Below, one piece after another: positions 7,440-15,941 of a stretch of DNA of 64,000 bases (position 1 is the stretch's first letter; the number at the start of each line of letters is the position of its first letter). The position numbers were made by a program, and so were the translations under genes. Source of the DNA: Pseudomonas yangonensis (GTDB lineage Bacteria > Pseudomonadota > Gammaproteobacteria > Pseudomonadales > Pseudomonadaceae); the NCBI RefSeq assembly GCF_009932725.1, contig NZ_BLJU01000022.1, positions 62,001 through 126,000 on the forward strand, written 5' to 3'. A model generated the notes under the pieces. That model saw only the letters and a list, made by a program, of their open reading frames with translations, made no database searches and had not been told where the DNA came from.

Positions 7440-8387
7440 ATGCCCGAATGGCTCAACGCCCTGCCCAAGGCTGAATTGCACCTGCATCTGGAGGGCTCGC
7501 TGGAGCCCGAGCTGCTGTTCGCCCTGGCCGAACGCAACCGGATCGACCTGCCCTGGAGCGATGTCGAGACCCTGCGCGCAGCCTATGCCTTCAACAACCT
7601 GCAGGAGTTCCTCGACCTGTATTACGCTGGCGCCAGCGTGCTGCACACCGAGCAGGATTTCTACGACCTGACCTGGGCCTACCTGCAGCGCTGCAAGGCG
7701 CAGAACGTCATTCACGTCGAACCCTTCTTCGACCCGCAGACCCACACCGACCGCGGCGTCCCCTTCGAGGTGGTGCTGCGCGGTATCCAGCAGGCGCTGC
7801 GCGACGGCGAGCAGCAGCTGGGCATCAGCCACGGCCTGATCCTCAGTTTCCTGCGCCACCTGCCCGAAGAAGAGGCGTTCAAGACGCTGGAGCAGGCCAT
7901 GCCGTTCCGCGATGCCTTTATCGGTGTCGGCCTGGACAGTTCGGAGAAGGGCTTCCCGCCGCGGCTGTTCGAGCGGGTGTTCGCCAAGGCGCGTAGCGAA
8001 GGCCTGCACGCGGTGGCGCACGCCGGCGAGGAAGGCCCGCCCGAATACATCTGGGAAGCGCTGGACCTGCTCAAGGTCAAGCGCATCGACCACGGCGTAC
8101 GCGCCCTCGAGGACGAGCGGCTGATGCAGCGCATCATCGACGAGCAGATTCCGCTGACCGTCTGCCCGCTGTCCAACATCAAGCTGTGCGTGTTCGAGCA
8201 CATGGGCCAGCACAACATCCTCGACATGCTCGAACGCGGCGTGAAGGTGACGGTGAACTCGGACGACCCGGCCTACTTCGGCGGCTATGTCGGCGAGAAC
8301 TTCGCCGCCCTGCACGAGCACCTGGGCATGACCGAAGATCAGGCTCGCCGCTTGGCGCAGAACAGCCTGGACGCGCGCCTGGCTTAA
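7440..8387 (+). CDS. Adenine deaminase of the adenosine-deaminase family
   Basis: Zinc hydrolase converting adenine to hypoxanthine, 315 aa. It is close to PA0148, which is annotated as adenosine deaminase but was shown to prefer adenine (recalled). The motifs are complete: ELHLHLEGS (zinc ligands H14/H16), HAGEE (H194, catalytic E197), IDHGVRA (H218) and NSDDPAYFGG (D275/D276). The chosen ATG at 7440 opens directly with the KAELHLHLEG block expected at residue 10. With the 8-oxoguanine deaminase and the BMP importer it completes a purine salvage/degradation cluster. Confidence 0.93.
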   Translation: MPEWLNALPKAELHLHLEGSLEPELLFALAERNRIDLPWSDVETLRAAYAFNNLQEFLDLYYAGASVLHTEQDFYDLTWAYLQRCKAQNVIHVEPFFDPQTHTDRGVPFEVVLRGIQQALRDGEQQLGISHGLILSFLRHLPEEEAFKTLEQAMPFRDAFIGVGLDSSEKGFPPRLFERVFAKARSEGLHAVAHAGEEGPPEYIWEALDLLKVKRIDHGVRALEDERLMQRIIDEQIPLTVCPLSNIKLCVFEHMGQHNILDMLERGVKVTVNSDDPAYFGGYVGENFAALHEHLGMTEDQARRLAQNSLDARLA

Positions 8388-8475
8388 ACCTGCTCGCTGC
8401 GCAACCTCGTGAGCTAGAGGCCGTGGCGCCCCGGCCGGGACAGGCGAGGACGCGCAGCAGGTCTTGGGCGGGTGC

Positions 8476-10560
8476 TCAGAAGTCGAAATCCACCTTGGCC
8501 CAGAGCGTGCGGCCGGGATCAGAGATGCGGCTTTCGGCCGGGAAGCCGAAGCCGGCGTCGCCCGCCAGGTTGAGGTGCTCGGCGTAGTTCTTGTCGAGCA
8601 GGTTATCCACACCGGCGCTGAGCTTGACCTGCCGGCTGACGCGGTAGGCGCCGTTGAGCGAGAGCACGCCGAAGCCGGCACTGTCGCCAAAGTCCTGCCC
8701 TACCACGTTGCCGCGCCCGTCGGCGGTGCGACCCTGGCCATCGACCACACGCCAGAGCGCGCCGACGCTCCAGGCGTCACGCTGGTAGCTCAGGCCCAGG
8801 CGCGCTTCCAGCGGTGGCATCTGCGGCAGTGCTTCGCCATCCGAGCTGTTCTTGCCCCAGGCGTAGGCCAGGGTCGCATCGGCCTTCCAGTTGGAGGCGA
8901 AGGCGTAGGCCACGCCCAGCTCACCGCCCATGATGCGCGCATCGACGTTGTCGGCCTGGGTGCCCATGCCGCGATAGTCGAACAGGATGTAGTCGCGCAC
9001 CTGCCCGGCATAGGCCGAGGCCCAGGCCTGCAGCTTGTCGTCCTGGTACTGGATGCCGATATCGAGCTGAGTGGTCTTCTCCGGCTCGATGCCGTCGAAC
9101 GCATTGCGCGAACTGGCCGGGCCGTTCAGCCCGGCGGAGAACAGCTCCCAATAATCCGGAAAGCGCTGCACATGGCCGAGGCCGGCATAAAGGGTGGTCG
9201 GCGAACCGGCCAGGTCATGCTCGTAGCGCACGAAGCCGCTGGGCAGGGTCTCGGCGCGCGTCTGGCCCGCCGTCGGGTTGGGCCGCGCCATGCCCATCAT
9301 GCTGCGAAAACTCTGCCGGTAATCCTTGGCCGAGGCCCGATCCACCCGCGCCCCGGAAACCAGCCGATCACGCTCGGCCAGGTTCCAGGTGGCCTCGGCG
9401 AATGCGCCGTAGTTGTGCATCACGGCGTCCTTGCTCCAGGGGAAGCGATCGGCGTCCGTGTAGCCCGTCATCATGCTGTAAGTGGAACGGCGGCCACGGT
9501 GCTTGCTGCGCTGCGCATCGATACCGGTGATCAGCTCGAGGTCGTCCCACTTCCAGGTCGCCGCCAATCGGGCACCGAGGGTGCGCCGGTCGACCTGCGA
9601 GGCCATCGGCATGGCCATCATGCTGGTCGGGTCCGGCACGCGCAGGCGGAAGTTGTCCATGATGTGGTCGGCGTAGTTGTAGTAGACCTTGGCCTCGACC
9701 TTATCCAGCGCACCACCGAAGTTGCTGCGCTCGATGCGCAAGCCCAGGCTTTCGCGCTTGAACTGGGTGCCGTCCATGCCTCGGCCAGCGTAGCGCGCCT
9801 CGCCATCGCCACGACCGGCGCTGAGTTCGATCAGGGTGTCGGCATCCGGGGTCCAGCCCAGGGCTACGTCGGTGTTCCACTTGTCCCACCTCGAGGCAAT
9901 GGTGTCGCCGTCACCGTTGTCGTAGTCATCCGAATGCGAACGGTTGGCCATCACCCGCAGGTAACCCTGCTCACCGCCCACGGCGCCGTCGAGCAGGCGG
10001 TCGAAGCGGCCGCTGGAACCGGCCAGCATACTGGCATGCAGGCGCGCGCCAAGCTCGCCGAAGCGCTCCGGCTCGCGCTCGAAGCGCACCACGCCGGCCG
10101 AGGCACCGGGGCCCCAGATCACCGTCTGCGGACCCTTGGTCACGCTCAGCAGATCATAGGTTTCCGGAGCGATATAGGAGCTTGGCGCGTCCATCCGTCC
10201 GGGGCAGGCGCCGAGCATCTGGCCGCCGTCGGTGAGCAACAGCAGGCGCGAGCCAAACATTCCGCGCAGCACAGGGTCGCCGTTGCTGCCGCCGCTGCGA
10301 ATCGCCGAGAAACCAGGAATGGTCTTGAGGTAATCGGCCGCGTCGCTGGCCGGCACGGGCTGGCGTGGGTCCTTGGGGTCGGCCACCACGGTCAGCGGTG
10401 AGCTCTGCTGGATTGCCGTGATCACCGTGGGCGGCAGTTCATGCACATGCTCCTCGGCATGCAGCGACGTGATGGCGCACAGGCCACAGGCGATGGCCAG
10501 GGCAGACAGGGGAAAACGAGGGCGAACGGAAACAGCGCCCGGAACGAAGGAAACGGACAT
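8476..10560 (-). CDS. oprC: TonB-dependent copper receptor OprC
   Basis: Outer-membrane TonB-dependent channel for copper, 694 aa. The ATG at 10560 gives a signal peptide ending LHA-EEHVHELPP; longer in-frame starts are rejected because they precede the signal sequence. The order is plug (about 50-165: LKTIPGFSAIRSGGSNGDPVLRG), then a 22-strand barrel ending in the outer-membrane C-terminus KVDFDF. The copper site known for OprC (CxxxM plus HxM) is visible as CPGRM (C119, M123) and HIM (H299, M301), and Met-rich loops (SMMAMPMAS, SMMGMA) add further candidate ligands. It is the last gene of a five-gene minus-strand copper cluster. Confidence 0.95.
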   Translation of the reverse strand: MSVSFVPGAVSVRPRFPLSALAIACGLCAITSLHAEEHVHELPPTVITAIQQSSPLTVVADPKDPRQPVPASDAADYLKTIPGFSAIRSGGSNGDPVLRGMFGSRLLLLTDGGQMLGACPGRMDAPSSYIAPETYDLLSVTKGPQTVIWGPGASAGVVRFEREPERFGELGARLHASMLAGSSGRFDRLLDGAVGGEQGYLRVMANRSHSDDYDNGDGDTIASRWDKWNTDVALGWTPDADTLIELSAGRGDGEARYAGRGMDGTQFKRESLGLRIERSNFGGALDKVEAKVYYNYADHIMDNFRLRVPDPTSMMAMPMASQVDRRTLGARLAATWKWDDLELITGIDAQRSKHRGRRSTYSMMTGYTDADRFPWSKDAVMHNYGAFAEATWNLAERDRLVSGARVDRASAKDYRQSFRSMMGMARPNPTAGQTRAETLPSGFVRYEHDLAGSPTTLYAGLGHVQRFPDYWELFSAGLNGPASSRNAFDGIEPEKTTQLDIGIQYQDDKLQAWASAYAGQVRDYILFDYRGMGTQADNVDARIMGGELGVAYAFASNWKADATLAYAWGKNSSDGEALPQMPPLEARLGLSYQRDAWSVGALWRVVDGQGRTADGRGNVVGQDFGDSAGFGVLSLNGAYRVSRQVKLSAGVDNLLDKNYAEHLNLAGDAGFGFPAESRISDPGRTLWAKVDFDF

Positions 10561-10619
10561 GCGGATACCTGAATGGTCGATTTGCAAAAAGGGCCGGTTA
10601 GCCCTCGCGGGAGAGCAAC

Positions 10620-10991
10620 TCAGGCATGCATGGGCGGTGCGCGTGACAGCGCACGGGGGAAATGAGTACAGGACGGCGGTGCAAGCGGGAGCGCTGCGCC
10701 CGTTTGAACGGGCGACAACCGCCCGGTGAGCGCCCAATGGCTGTCCGTCAGCGCGGGACAATGGGAGAACAACGAGCAGTAGCCGCAGGCATCCACCTGC
10801 AGCAGCGGCTCGCCGACATCGCTGGCACGCGCAGCGGGATCAATGCCCTCATGGCAGGCCAGCTCGCTCAGCCAGCGCCAGTCAGTGGGCTCGGCACGCA
10901 GCTGCGACGCCAGAGGCGCCAGCACGACCAGGACCAGCGCCAGCAGCCCGAGATGGGCGGCGAAGGTCCGTCTGCGCGCCGTGATCATCAT
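10620..10991 (-). CDS. DUF2946 family protein, Cys/His-rich
   Basis: Small (123 aa) protein with an N-terminal hydrophobic helix (residues 13-33) and a motif-bearing periplasmic region: ACHEG, then DACGYCSLFSHCPAL. These cysteines and histidines look like copper ligands, which is inference; the family is uncharacterised as far as I know. Its start shares a base with the stop codon of the PCu(A)C gene (10991), indicating translational coupling. It lies 59 nt upstream of oprC. An alternative start one codon later (10988) is equally possible. Confidence 0.85.
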   Translation of the reverse strand: MMITARRRTFAAHLGLLALVLVVLAPLASQLRAEPTDWRWLSELACHEGIDPAARASDVGEPLLQVDACGYCSLFSHCPALTDSHWALTGRLSPVQTGAALPLAPPSCTHFPRALSRAPPMHA

Positions 10992-11485
10992 CAGTGCTGG
11001 TGCTTGCCTGCGTCGTGGCCGGCAGCATGGTCATGGCCGGCCGGTACCTCTTGCTGCACGGCCACCTCAACCTCGACGCTGCCGGCCTTCTCGAAGGTCA
11101 GGGTCAGCGGGAAGCGCTCACCGTCCTTGGCCTGCTGCTTCAGGTTGAACAGCATGACGTGGTAGCCCATGGGCTCGAACTTGACCTCGCCGCCGGCAGG
11201 GATGGCGACGTCCTGAACCTGCTGCATCTTCATCACGCCATCTGCGTGCTTATGCTCGTGCAGCTCGGCCTTGCCGGCCACCGGGCTGCTGACCGAGAGC
11301 AGGCGATCGGCCTCGCTGCCCTTGTTGTGCACGACGAAATAGGCCGCCGCGGTCGGCGCCACGGGCGGCATCTCGCGCGACCAGGGGTGATCGATATGCA
11401 GCTGGCCGACATCGTACTCGTGGGCCTGGGCCAGCATCGCGGGCAGGATCAGAGCGAGGCCCAGCAGGGTTTTGCGCAGGTTCAT
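10991..11485 (-). CDS. Periplasmic copper chaperone PCu(A)C
   Basis: Soluble periplasmic Cu(I) carrier of 164 aa. The start ATG at 11485 is chosen because it opens the signal peptide (MNLRKTLLGLALILPAMLAQA). The copper-binding signature H-x10-M-x21-H-x-M is perfect: the H in ELHEHKH, M of KMQQ, then GYHVM. The C-terminus is His-rich (GHDHAAGHDAGKHQH), a likely second copper site. PCu(A)C proteins deliver copper to cytochrome oxidase CuA/CuB centres or to importers. Here the neighbours are an OprC receptor and two DUF2946 proteins, so a role in copper uptake and handling is likely. Confidence 0.93.
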   Translation of the reverse strand: MNLRKTLLGLALILPAMLAQAHEYDVGQLHIDHPWSREMPPVAPTAAAYFVVHNKGSEADRLLSVSSPVAGKAELHEHKHADGVMKMQQVQDVAIPAGGEVKFEPMGYHVMLFNLKQQAKDGERFPLTLTFEKAGSVEVEVAVQQEVPAGHDHAAGHDAGKHQH

Positions 11486-11529
11486 AGGGATTGTCTCCGG
11501 GTGGGTATGGTTGAAAACATGACACTTCT

Positions 11530-12924
11530 TCAGTTGGCGAATCGGGTTCCGGGCAGCAGACACAGCGAGCGGTCGAGCACCCACATCAGCAACAGCGAGA
11601 CGCCCACCAGCGGAAAGATCATGCCCAGCACGATCATCACGCCGATGGCGGTCTTCCAGCGCGGCAGGTCATGGCGCAGCGGCGGTACGCCGAGACGACC
11701 GACCGGGCGGCGTTTCCACCAGATCACCAGGCCGCTGAGCGCACTGAAAATGATCAGCAGGCAGACCAGCGCCATCAGTATCTGGTTGGCCAGGCCGAAC
11801 ATCTTGCCTTCGTGCAGCTTCACCCCGCTCTCGACGGCCCGCGCTACCGGGCCATAGTCCGCCCAGCGCACATCGGCCAGTACTGCACCGCTGTATTGAT
11901 CCAAGTGCAGGGTGGCGTCGTTGCGCGGGTCGTCGGCGAACAGTCCGATGCTGTAAACACCCGCGGCGCCCTGCGGGAAGCTGATGCTGTAGCCGCGCTG
12001 CACGCCGCGCGCATCGGCGGTATCGACCACCTGCTGCAGGCTGATGCGCGGCGCAGCCGGGCCGTGATCCTGACCGGCATGGCCGCGGTGCGCCGCATGC
12101 GGATCGGATGCCGGCAGCGGTGTGACCTCCGCCGCCCAGGACACGGTCTGCTCGCGGCTGCTGTTGAGGCTGCCGGCAAGCTGCCCGGATTTCGGCACGT
12201 CATCCCACATCGCCGCAGGAAACTGATTCCAGGCACCGGCGAACTGGGCGCCCCAGAACCCGGTCCAGGTCATCCCGGTGAGCAGCATGAACAACAGCAG
12301 CAGCGAGCCCCAGAACCCGGTCACCGCATGCAGGTCGCGCCACAGCAGGCGCCCTCGCGCATGCAGGCGCGGCCAGAGTATGCCGGCCGGGTTGTTGCCG
12401 CGCGGCCACCACAGGTACAGGCCGGATACCACCAGCACGATGCCCCAGCCGGCGGCCAGCTCGATCAGCCGGTCGCCCAGGGTGCCGATCATCAGGTCGC
12501 CGTGCAGGGTGCGCGCCACAGCCTGCAGGTTCCATTGCCCGTCCTGCTCGCCGAGCAGCGTGCCGCGGTAGGGATCGACGAACAGGTTGAGCAGACGGCC
12601 ATCCTGCTCGATGACGAACTGCGCGCTGCGCCCTTCGCCAACAGGGGGCAGGTACTTGCTCACCGAGGCACCGGGGTACAGCTGCTCGACCAGTGCCAGC
12701 TGCTGGTCGGCGCTGACGCGCTGCTCGGCCGCTGGCGCCAGCATCAGATGCGGGTACAGCCAGGTATCGAGCTGCGGCTTGAACAGATAGATCATCCCGG
12801 TGATTGACAACAGGATCATGAACGGGATGACGAACAAGCCGGCATAGAAATGCCAGCGCCAGGCCAGGTTGTAGAAAGACGGGGCCGCACGAACAGGTGC
12901 GGAGCTATCGGGGGAAGACGCCAT
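11530..12924 (-). CDS. PepSY-associated transmembrane protein with His-rich insert
   Basis: Inner-membrane PepSY_TM protein of 464 aa. It has an N-terminal helix (about 28-48), a large periplasmic PepSY region, a helix pair in the middle (about 175-225) and a C-terminal helix pair (about 370-450) with the conserved LHEGKMFG. The periplasmic loop near residues 270-290 contains a His-rich stretch (HAAHRGHAGQDHG), unusual for ferric-reductase-type members and suggestive of copper binding. It sits in the copper operon between DUF2946 and PCu(A)C genes. PepSY_TM proteins are often reductases for imported metal. Reduction of Cu(II) after OprC import is a reasonable inference. Confidence 0.88.
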   Translation of the reverse strand: MASSPDSSAPVRAAPSFYNLAWRWHFYAGLFVIPFMILLSITGMIYLFKPQLDTWLYPHLMLAPAAEQRVSADQQLALVEQLYPGASVSKYLPPVGEGRSAQFVIEQDGRLLNLFVDPYRGTLLGEQDGQWNLQAVARTLHGDLMIGTLGDRLIELAAGWGIVLVVSGLYLWWPRGNNPAGILWPRLHARGRLLWRDLHAVTGFWGSLLLLFMLLTGMTWTGFWGAQFAGAWNQFPAAMWDDVPKSGQLAGSLNSSREQTVSWAAEVTPLPASDPHAAHRGHAGQDHGPAAPRISLQQVVDTADARGVQRGYSISFPQGAAGVYSIGLFADDPRNDATLHLDQYSGAVLADVRWADYGPVARAVESGVKLHEGKMFGLANQILMALVCLLIIFSALSGLVIWWKRRPVGRLGVPPLRHDLPRWKTAIGVMIVLGMIFPLVGVSLLLMWVLDRSLCLLPGTRFAN

Positions 12925-13005
12925 GAAGCTTTCTCCAGCCCACCGCGGTCATGGACACGCGGTCAGGCATTCGCATGATAGGGACGCCCGGAGCGGGCGG
13001 ACGGA

Positions 13006-13392
13006 TCAGGCGAAAAAGGGAGAAGCGCGGGGATTGGCCGGAGGCCAGCGATAACGGCTGATGCGCGGCAGATGCAGCGCGGACGCCGACCAGCTGCGCT
13101 CTACAGCCAGCAGCCCGAGCAGACCGAAGAAGGCCGCAAGAATGCTGGCACTGAACAGGCTGGCCAGGGCGCAGTTGGAGCCGGTGGCCGGGTTCGGCGC
13201 GACGATGCCGGAGCCGTCCAGATCAGCCCCTGCGCCGAAGTTGCCCTCGAACGAACAGTACTGCCCGTCCAGTCCGCTGAGCTGCATGCCGGCCATCTGG
13301 CCGTGGCTGATGGCACAGACGAACGCACTGAACAGAATGCTGAAGTACAGCACCCAGGCGGTCAGTGAGCGGTCTTTGCGGGCCAGTTTCAT
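13006..13392 (-). CDS. DUF2946 family protein, first gene of copper operon
   Basis: Protein of 128 aa, unlike the second DUF2946 gene in the cluster except in organisation. It has an N-terminal hydrophobic helix (11-29), the motif HGQMAGMQLSGLDGQYCS (His, Met and Cys, copper-like), a second helix (about 75-98) and a basic tail. It is the promoter-proximal gene of the run DUF2946-PepSY-PCu(A)C-DUF2946-oprC. Function unknown; copper association is inferred from context and ligand-type residues. Confidence 0.82.
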   Translation of the reverse strand: MKLARKDRSLTAWVLYFSILFSAFVCAISHGQMAGMQLSGLDGQYCSFEGNFGAGADLDGSGIVAPNPATGSNCALASLFSASILAAFFGLLGLLAVERSWSASALHLPRISRYRWPPANPRASPFFA

Positions 13393-13428
13393 GGAGCGTG
13401 ACTCTAAACAGAGGATGGCAGCGCGACA

Positions 13429-13447
13429 CTGCGGTACGTTGCCGCAG
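13429..13447. promoter_or_regulatory. Candidate operator upstream of copper operon
   Basis: Perfect 6-7-6 inverted repeat CTGCGG-N7-CCGCAG, about 37 nt upstream of the first DUF2946 start. It could be a repressor site. I do not recognise it as a known copper box. Confidence 0.35.
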
Positions 13448-13464
13448 AGGTCTGGTACGGGAGT

Positions 13465-13613
13465 CTAGCAGGCCGTTGAATAAACGTAGACGAGGCAGCC
13501 AATGCAAGGCAAAAACAGGCGAAAAAGCGGAGTTTACAAGCTGTAAATGAGTATTTTGAGCCTGTTTTTAACGCAGCAGTGGCAACGCAGATAGTTTTTT
13601 AACAGCCTGCTAG
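13465..13613. mobile_element. MITE-like palindromic element
   Basis: Non-coding 149-nt unit whose ends are inverted copies (CTAGCAGGCCGTTGAA at the left; minus-strand right end CTAGCAGGCTGTTAAA). The interior is also a long imperfect palindrome: AAAAACAGGC at about 13510 faces GCCTGTTTTT at about 13560 around the central TTTACAAGCTGTAAA. It is AT-rich compared with its surroundings. It has no coding capacity. It lies between the copper operon promoter and the 3' end of the LysR gene. Confidence 0.75.
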
Positions 13614-13634
13614 CAGGCGCCCGGCACTTTATCG

Positions 13635-14549
13635 TCAACGCCAGGGCGCTGCTGCCAGCAGTGTCTCGCAACGCACCTGGAGGAACTCGCGCAGCAGATG
13701 CACCGCCTTGCTCAGTTGCGCCCGGTGCGCGCAGACCAGATACAGCGGCGTCGGCTCGCCCCGCCAGCCGGGCAGCAGCACCTGCAGCCGGCCTTCGCGC
13801 ACATCCTCGGCCACGTCCAGCCAGGACTTGTACACAACGCCCTGCCCGGCCACGGCCCAGCGCCGGGTGACATCGGCATCGTCGCACACCCGGTTGCCGG
13901 CAACGCTCATGACCATCTCGCGCTTGCCGTCATGGAAGCGCCAGCGGTCATGCACGCGGCCGTGCAGCATGTACAGCAGGCAGTTGTGCTGGCGCAGCTC
14001 CTCCACCGTCTGCGGCGTCCCCTGCCGTGCAAGATAGGCCGGCGAGGCGCAGAGCACGCGGCGATTGTCCGGCGCCACCGGCAAGGCCACCAGGCTGGAG
14101 TCTTCCGGTGCGCCATAGCGCAGGGCGATGTCCACCGGCTCGCGGAACAGGTCGGCGACCCGGTCCGCCAGTAGCAGGCGCAACTGCAGTTGCGGATGCT
14201 CGCCCTGGAATTCGTCGAGCCAGGACAACAGGGTATTGCGGCCGAAGTCCGAGGGGGCCGACAGCTGCAGCATTCCGCGAATGCCGTCCTGGCTGCCGGC
14301 CAGTTGCTGGCGTCCCTCCTCCAGGCTCTGCAAGGCCAGGCGCGCGTGCACCAGATACAGCTCACCCTCGGGCGTCAGGCGCAGGCTACGCGTCGAGCGC
14401 GCCAACAGGCGCACCTGCAGTTGCTGCTCCAGGCGCTTGAGCGCGGCGCTGGCCACCGCCGGCGAGACATCCAGCAGCCGCGCGGCGGCCGACAGGCTGC
14501 CGGTTTCGGCAGTACGCACGAAGAGTTGCAGGTCGTCGAAACGCAGCAT
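13635..14549 (-). CDS. LysR-family transcriptional regulator
   Basis: LysR regulator of 304 aa. The N-terminal winged HTH (residues 3-62: LQLFVRTAETGSLSAAARLLDVSPAVASAALKRLE) is followed by a CrgA-like periplasmic-binding-protein fold (90-295) in which no specificity-defining residue is obvious. It is divergent from a zinc-type alcohol dehydrogenase-like oxidoreductase 116 nt away, the usual arrangement for LysR control of a target gene. A dyad CTTTCA-N9-TGAAAG lies just upstream of its start. Confidence 0.9.
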   Translation of the reverse strand: MLRFDDLQLFVRTAETGSLSAAARLLDVSPAVASAALKRLEQQLQVRLLARSTRSLRLTPEGELYLVHARLALQSLEEGRQQLAGSQDGIRGMLQLSAPSDFGRNTLLSWLDEFQGEHPQLQLRLLLADRVADLFREPVDIALRYGAPEDSSLVALPVAPDNRRVLCASPAYLARQGTPQTVEELRQHNCLLYMLHGRVHDRWRFHDGKREMVMSVAGNRVCDDADVTRRWAVAGQGVVYKSWLDVAEDVREGRLQVLLPGWRGEPTPLYLVCAHRAQLSKAVHLLREFLQVRCETLLAAAPWR

Positions 14550-14558
14550 GGCGGCTCA

Positions 14559-14579
14559 CTTTCAAAATAATGATGAAAG
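14559..14579. promoter_or_regulatory. Candidate LysR operator
   Basis: Perfect inverted repeat CTTTCA-N9-TGAAAG, containing a T-N11-A core, 10 nt from the lysR start and within the divergent intergenic region. Typical of a LysR autoregulatory site; the assignment is by pattern only. Confidence 0.5.
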
Positions 14580-14665
14580 AGACTCTATCCGCAGGCGCTT
14601 TTTTCAACCAGCAGAACAGATGACCATGAGCGCCGTTGCCTGAACCCGTAAACCGGAGCCCTAGC

Positions 14666-15682
14666 ATGAAAGCCGTCGCCTACTACCAATCCCTCCCGAC
14701 CGACCATCCCGAAGCCCTGCAGGACGTACAACTGGACGCGCCGTCCCCCGGCCCGCACGACCTGCTGGTGGAGGTACGCGCCATCTCGGTCAACCCGGTC
14801 GACACCAAGATCCGCAAAGGCGTCGCCCCCGAAAACGGCGCAGCCAAGGTGCTGGGCTGGGACGCAGCCGGCGTGGTCAAGGCGGTGGGCAGCGAAGTCA
14901 GCCTGTTTCAGCCCGGCGACCGGGTGTTCTATGCCGGTGCCATCGACCGTGCTGGTGCCAACAGCGAGTTGCACCTGGTCGATGAGCGCATCGTCGGCAA
15001 AATGCCGCAAAGCCTGTCGTTCGCCGAGGCGGCGGCCCTGCCGCTGACCGCCATCACCGCCTGGGAGCTGCTGTTCGAGCGCCTGCAGATCGCCGAAGGC
15101 TCGGCCGATCAGGGCCAGAGCCTGCTGATCGTCGGCGCGGCCGGCGGCGTTGGTTCGATCCTCACCCAGCTGGCGCGACGCCTGACCGGCCTGACCGTGA
15201 TCGGCACCGCCTCGCGCCCGGAAACCCAGGCCTGGGTCCGCGAGCTGGGCGCGCATCATGTGATCGACCACAACAAACCACTGAGCGAGGAGCTGGCGCG
15301 TATCGGCATCGGCCAGGTCAGCCATGTCGCCAGCCTGACCCAGACCGACCAGCACTACGCGCAACTGATCGAGTGCCTGCAGCCGCAGGGGCGTCTGGCG
15401 CTGATCGATGACCCGCTGCAACCGCTGGACGTGATGCAGCTCAAGCGCAAGAGCCTTTCACTGCACTGGGAACTGATGTTCACCCGCTCGCTGTACCAGA
15501 CCGATGACATGATCGAGCAGCATCGCCTGCTGCAAAGGGTATCCGGGCTGGTCGACAGCGGCGTGATCAGGACCACCCTCGGCGAGCATTTCGGCACCAT
15601 CAACGCCGCCAACCTGCGCTGCGCCCATGCGCTGCTGGAAAGTGGCAAGGCCAAGGGCAAGATCGTGCTCGAAGGGTTTTGA
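14666..15682 (+). CDS. Zinc-type alcohol dehydrogenase-like NAD(P)H oxidoreductase (quinone oxidoreductase branch of MDR)
   Basis: Cytosolic medium-chain reductase of 338 aa. The start at 14666 (MKAVAYYQSL) has GGAG 10 nt upstream; an upstream in-frame ATG at 14636 is rejected. The GroES-like N-domain has no catalytic zinc cysteines, so it belongs to the zinc-free quinone-reductase branch despite the common name. The Rossmann motif is GAAGGVGSI (about residue 160). The ending (AKGKIVLEGF) is typical. It is probably induced by the divergent LysR regulator in response to an electrophile or quinone, which is inference. Confidence 0.88.
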   Translation: MKAVAYYQSLPTDHPEALQDVQLDAPSPGPHDLLVEVRAISVNPVDTKIRKGVAPENGAAKVLGWDAAGVVKAVGSEVSLFQPGDRVFYAGAIDRAGANSELHLVDERIVGKMPQSLSFAEAAALPLTAITAWELLFERLQIAEGSADQGQSLLIVGAAGGVGSILTQLARRLTGLTVIGTASRPETQAWVRELGAHHVIDHNKPLSEELARIGIGQVSHVASLTQTDQHYAQLIECLQPQGRLALIDDPLQPLDVMQLKRKSLSLHWELMFTRSLYQTDDMIEQHRLLQRVSGLVDSGVIRTTLGEHFGTINAANLRCAHALLESGKAKGKIVLEGF

Positions 15683-15702
15683 AGCCAATGGTGGTGGGTC
15701 TG

Positions 15703-15775
15703 TGGTGGGCTGAAGCCCACCCTACGTGTCACGGCGTGTGGGATGGCCCGGGCAGCGATCCGTTTCAGCCCACCG
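15703..15775. repeat. 'GTGGGCTGAAGCCCAC' palindromic repeat
   Basis: Short perfect palindrome at 15705-15720 followed by CCTACG, with an inverted partial copy (TTTCAGCCCACC) at about 15762-15773. It lies in the 259-nt gap between the oxidoreductase and the small ORF; nothing else is visible in that gap. It is a known style of Pseudomonas intergenic repeat. Confidence 0.65.
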
Positions 15776-15941
15776 CTTCGTTCGACCCGGTCACGTTTCC
15801 TTCGCGGTACCGCTTATCGCAAAGCCGTCATCGCCCTGGTCGGCTGTTTTGATCCACGTCAGAAAAAGGTCATGCACGGGGACTATGCTGAGCCTCCCCA
15901 ACAAGCGCTGCGAGGCATCGCAGCTCAGGGAGGTGGTCAAC

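Noticed and set aside
8464..10401. Long plus-strand open frame opposite oprC
   Set aside because: It is fully antisense to a strong TonB receptor with intact motifs; a GC-rich shadow frame with no domain.
15726..15941. Long in-frame extension upstream of the 60-aa protein
   Set aside because: It runs through a palindromic repeat and lacks a ribosome site; the ATG at 15942 has a strong one.
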